Positions 62,305 through 64,000 of a DNA stretch of 64,000 bases are shown here, piece by piece (position 1 is the stretch's first letter; each line of letters opens with the position of its first letter). Made by a program: the position numbers and the translations under genes. This DNA comes from CAYTBN01 sp964436045. Its GTDB lineage: Bacteria; Myxococcota_A; UBA796; UBA9615; CAYRNR01. The stretch is taken from contig CAYTBN010000004.1 in NCBI GenBank assembly GCA_964436045.1, positions 124,001 to 188,000 of the forward strand, read 5' to 3'. The notes under the pieces were generated by a model, which saw nothing but the letters and a program-made list of their open reading frames with translations, was not told where the DNA came from and made no database searches.

Positions 62305-64000
62305 ATGCGAAGTCGGTTCCTGATCGTGCTGACGACGATGGCCGCGCTGCTCTGGGCGACGACCGCCCTCGCCCTGAGCAAGGACGACGTCATCAACATG
62401 AAGAGCGTGGGGGTGCCCGACAGCATCATCATCTCCACGATCGAATCCTCCGACGCCGTCTTCAACCTGTCCGCCGAGGACATCATCGAGTTGAAGAAGG
62501 CCGGGGTCAGCGACACGGTCATCGAGGCGATGCAGGGGACCTCCGCGGACATCTCGACCGAGAACCGCCGCGTCGTCGACGAGCCGCGCGAGGAGAGGGA
62601 GACCCGGGAGACCACCCGTCCCGCCGACACCGAGGATCGGGAGACCCGCAAGCCGGCACGCGAGGAAGAGGAAGACGACGACATGATCCGCGGGCGCCGC
62701 GACCGGGGCGACCGGCAGGACGACCGCGACGAGCGGGCCGAAGCCAAGGCGCTGGCCTACACTCCGCCCGAGCTCAAGGAAGCCATCAACCAGTACAAGT
62801 CCAAGAAGTACCTGAGCTCTTCGTACAACCTGTACAACATCCTCGACTCCCGGAAGTACCCGGAGCAGAACGTCAAGATCCACTACTACCTGGCCGACAG
62901 CCTCTACAAGCTCGAGCTCTACCACTCGGCCCAGGTCTACTTCATCAAGGTGGTCCGCGAGGGCCCCGGAACCTACTTCGCGCCCGCCCTGACCAAGCTG
63001 GTCTACATCTGGCGCAAGACCAACGACCCGACCGCGCTGGTGCAGCTGATCGGCGACGTCAACCCGGACGACTTCCCCTCCAAGGTCCGTTCCGACCTGA
63101 TGTACCTGCTCGGCCGCCGCCAGTTCGACGACCAGAACTACAAGGCCGCCTTGCGCCACATGGAGCAGGTCAGCGACCGCAGCGACCACTTCCTGCAGGC
63201 CCAGTACATCCAGGGGGTGATCTACAACCGCCAGGGCAAGCTCAAGCAGGCGGTGGGCAAGTTCGTCGACATCCTCAAGGAGACCACGGTCTACGGCGAC
63301 CCGGCCGAGGTCGAGAAGGTCCGCCACCTCTCCCTGCTGAACATCGGCCGCATCTACTACGGCATCGAGCAGTACGACAAGGCATCGACCAAGTACTACG
63401 AGTGGGTGCCCCGGGACAGCGAGTACTGGCCCGAGGCCCTCTTCGAGGCGTCGTGGTCCTACTTCATGACCGAGGGCCAGGAGAACCGCGCCCTGGGCCA
63501 CATCATGACGCTCGAGTCGCCGTTCTACGACGACAGCTACTGGATGCCCGAGATGATCATCCTCAAGGCGCTGATCTACTACCGGATCTGCGAGTACGAG
63601 GACGTGGGCGTCATCCTGGACGATTTCGAGGCCGAGTACAGCGCGGTCATCGACGAGATCAAGCAGTTCATCAAGCCCTACGCGGACCGCGAGCTGGCCC
63701 CCGAGCACGCGTACAAGACGATCTACGGCACCAGCTCCACCTACTACGACGAGCTGCCCCAGGCCGTCTACGCGCACATCGAGCTGGACCAGTCCTTCAT
63801 GGGCCCACACCGGCACGTGCTCCAGATCGAACGCGAGCTCGAGGCCGTGCGCGGCATGAAGCCCCAGTGGCGCAACGCGCCCATCGGCCGCGAGATCAAC
63901 GACCGCCTCCGCGAGGATCGCGGTCGTTACCAGAAGCGCGCCGGAATCGTGCTGGTCAACAAGCTCAACGACGTGCGTAAGAACCTCGAAGGCCTGATGG
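62305..64000 (+). CDS. TPR protein, GltC/AgnB-like (3' partial)
   Basis: Open to the right edge (565 codons seen). It starts at the ATG at 62305 with GGGAAG upstream. Signal peptide to about ALA. Residues about 25-80 hold a short helical domain of type SKDDVINMKSVGVPDSIII; about 80-150 is a charged, disordered Arg/Asp/Glu linker; from about 150 on the protein is built of TPR-like helix pairs (LKEAINQYKSKKYLSSSYNLYN, YYLADSLYKLELYHSAQVYF, AEVEKVRHLSLLNIGRIYYGIEQYDKA). Periplasmic. The order barrel-barrel-TPR fits the Glt group 2 block. It lies 103 nt after the second barrel. Confidence 0.75.
   Translation, partial: MRSRFLIVLTTMAALLWATTALALSKDDVINMKSVGVPDSIIISTIESSDAVFNLSAEDIIELKKAGVSDTVIEAMQGTSADISTENRRVVDEPREERETRETTRPADTEDRETRKPAREEEEDDDMIRGRRDRGDRQDDRDERAEAKALAYTPPELKEAINQYKSKKYLSSSYNLYNILDSRKYPEQNVKIHYYLADSLYKLELYHSAQVYFIKVVREGPGTYFAPALTKLVYIWRKTNDPTALVQLIGDVNPDDFPSKVRSDLMYLLGRRQFDDQNYKAALRHMEQVSDRSDHFLQAQYIQGVIYNRQGKLKQAVGKFVDILKETTVYGDPAEVEKVRHLSLLNIGRIYYGIEQYDKASTKYYEWVPRDSEYWPEALFEASWSYFMTEGQENRALGHIMTLESPFYDDSYWMPEMIILKALIYYRICEYEDVGVILDDFEAEYSAVIDEIKQFIKPYADRELAPEHAYKTIYGTSSTYYDELPQAVYAHIELDQSFMGPHRHVLQIERELEAVRGMKPQWRNAPIGREINDRLREDRGRYQKRAGIVLVNKLNDVRKNLEGLM

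Overview
The window looks like a piece of chromosome from a GC-rich, Gram-negative, didermic bacterium of the Myxococcota or a related deltaproteobacterial lineage. The evidence is indirect but consistent: paired outer-membrane barrels that look like the myxobacterial OMP family, followed by a TPR protein in the order of a Glt gliding-motility block; MopE-type metal-binding repeats; FG-GAP, von Willebrand A and TolB-like lipoproteins with Asp-rich tethers; a Ser/Thr kinase fused to a formylglycine-generating-enzyme-like domain; Oar-like TonB-dependent receptors; and a lipid A/LPS-type glycosyltransferase pair. There are no rRNA genes, no CRISPR array and no intact mobile element. Coding density is high, with many ATGA/TGATG overlaps. 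GC-rich sequence produces very long shadow ORFs on the opposite strands, which I left out.

Layout. 1-6.5 kb: the C-terminal part of a propeller plus Omp85-like barrel protein, a propeller lipoprotein, a convergent SppA-type protease, and a two-gene pair of small unknown proteins. 6.6-11.7 kb: a minus-strand receptor/lipoprotein pair (Oar-type TonB-dependent receptor, then a MopE-repeat lipoprotein). 11.9-13.6 kb: a zinc-ribbon membrane protein and mreB. 13.6-20.4 kb: a minus-strand acyl-CoA operon (crotonase, biotin-dependent-type carboxyltransferase, two consecutive DRE-TIM lyases) followed by a HEAT-like secreted protein. 20.4-23.7 kb: a four-gene operon ending in an LpxH-like phosphoesterase. 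23.7-27.5 kb: FG-GAP and vWA lipoproteins separated by a nested inverted-repeat element. 27.6-34.4 kb: rarA, a small OMP, an aspartokinase operon with a glycosidase-like protein and a lipoprotein, and gap. 34.5-37.3 kb: two tandem vWA lipoproteins paralogous to the one at 25.9 kb. 37.3-43.4 kb: a DUF99 protein, a lipocalin-like protein, panB-panC with a membrane protein, a deoxynucleoside kinase, ssb, and a GAF-degenerate-GGDEF protein. 43.4-44.0 kb: a gap with a tRNA 3'-end fragment, a terminator and tRNA-Met. 44.0-53.1 kb: kinase-FGE, TPR lipoprotein, PBP1A, LPS-type glycosyltransferases and tRNA-Cys. 53.3-59.5 kb: exbB-exbD-tonB, then a receptor that itself carries two TonB-C-like domains, then a lipoprotein. 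59.5-64 kb: a small secreted protein, a long leader and a Glt-like barrel-barrel-TPR operon that runs off the right edge.

How it fits together. Most of the window serves the cell envelope: energised outer-membrane transport (ExbB/ExbD/TonB with two receptors, each followed directly by a lipoprotein), LPS core assembly, peptidoglycan synthesis and shape (PBP1A, MreB), and surface lipoproteins. The rest is housekeeping (GAPDH, aspartokinase, pantothenate synthesis, dNTP salvage, SSB, RarA). Promoters are readable as sigma70-like elements with a -10 of the TAnnnT type; in several genes the -10 sits only 4-9 nt before the start codon, which suggests frequent leaderless mRNAs.
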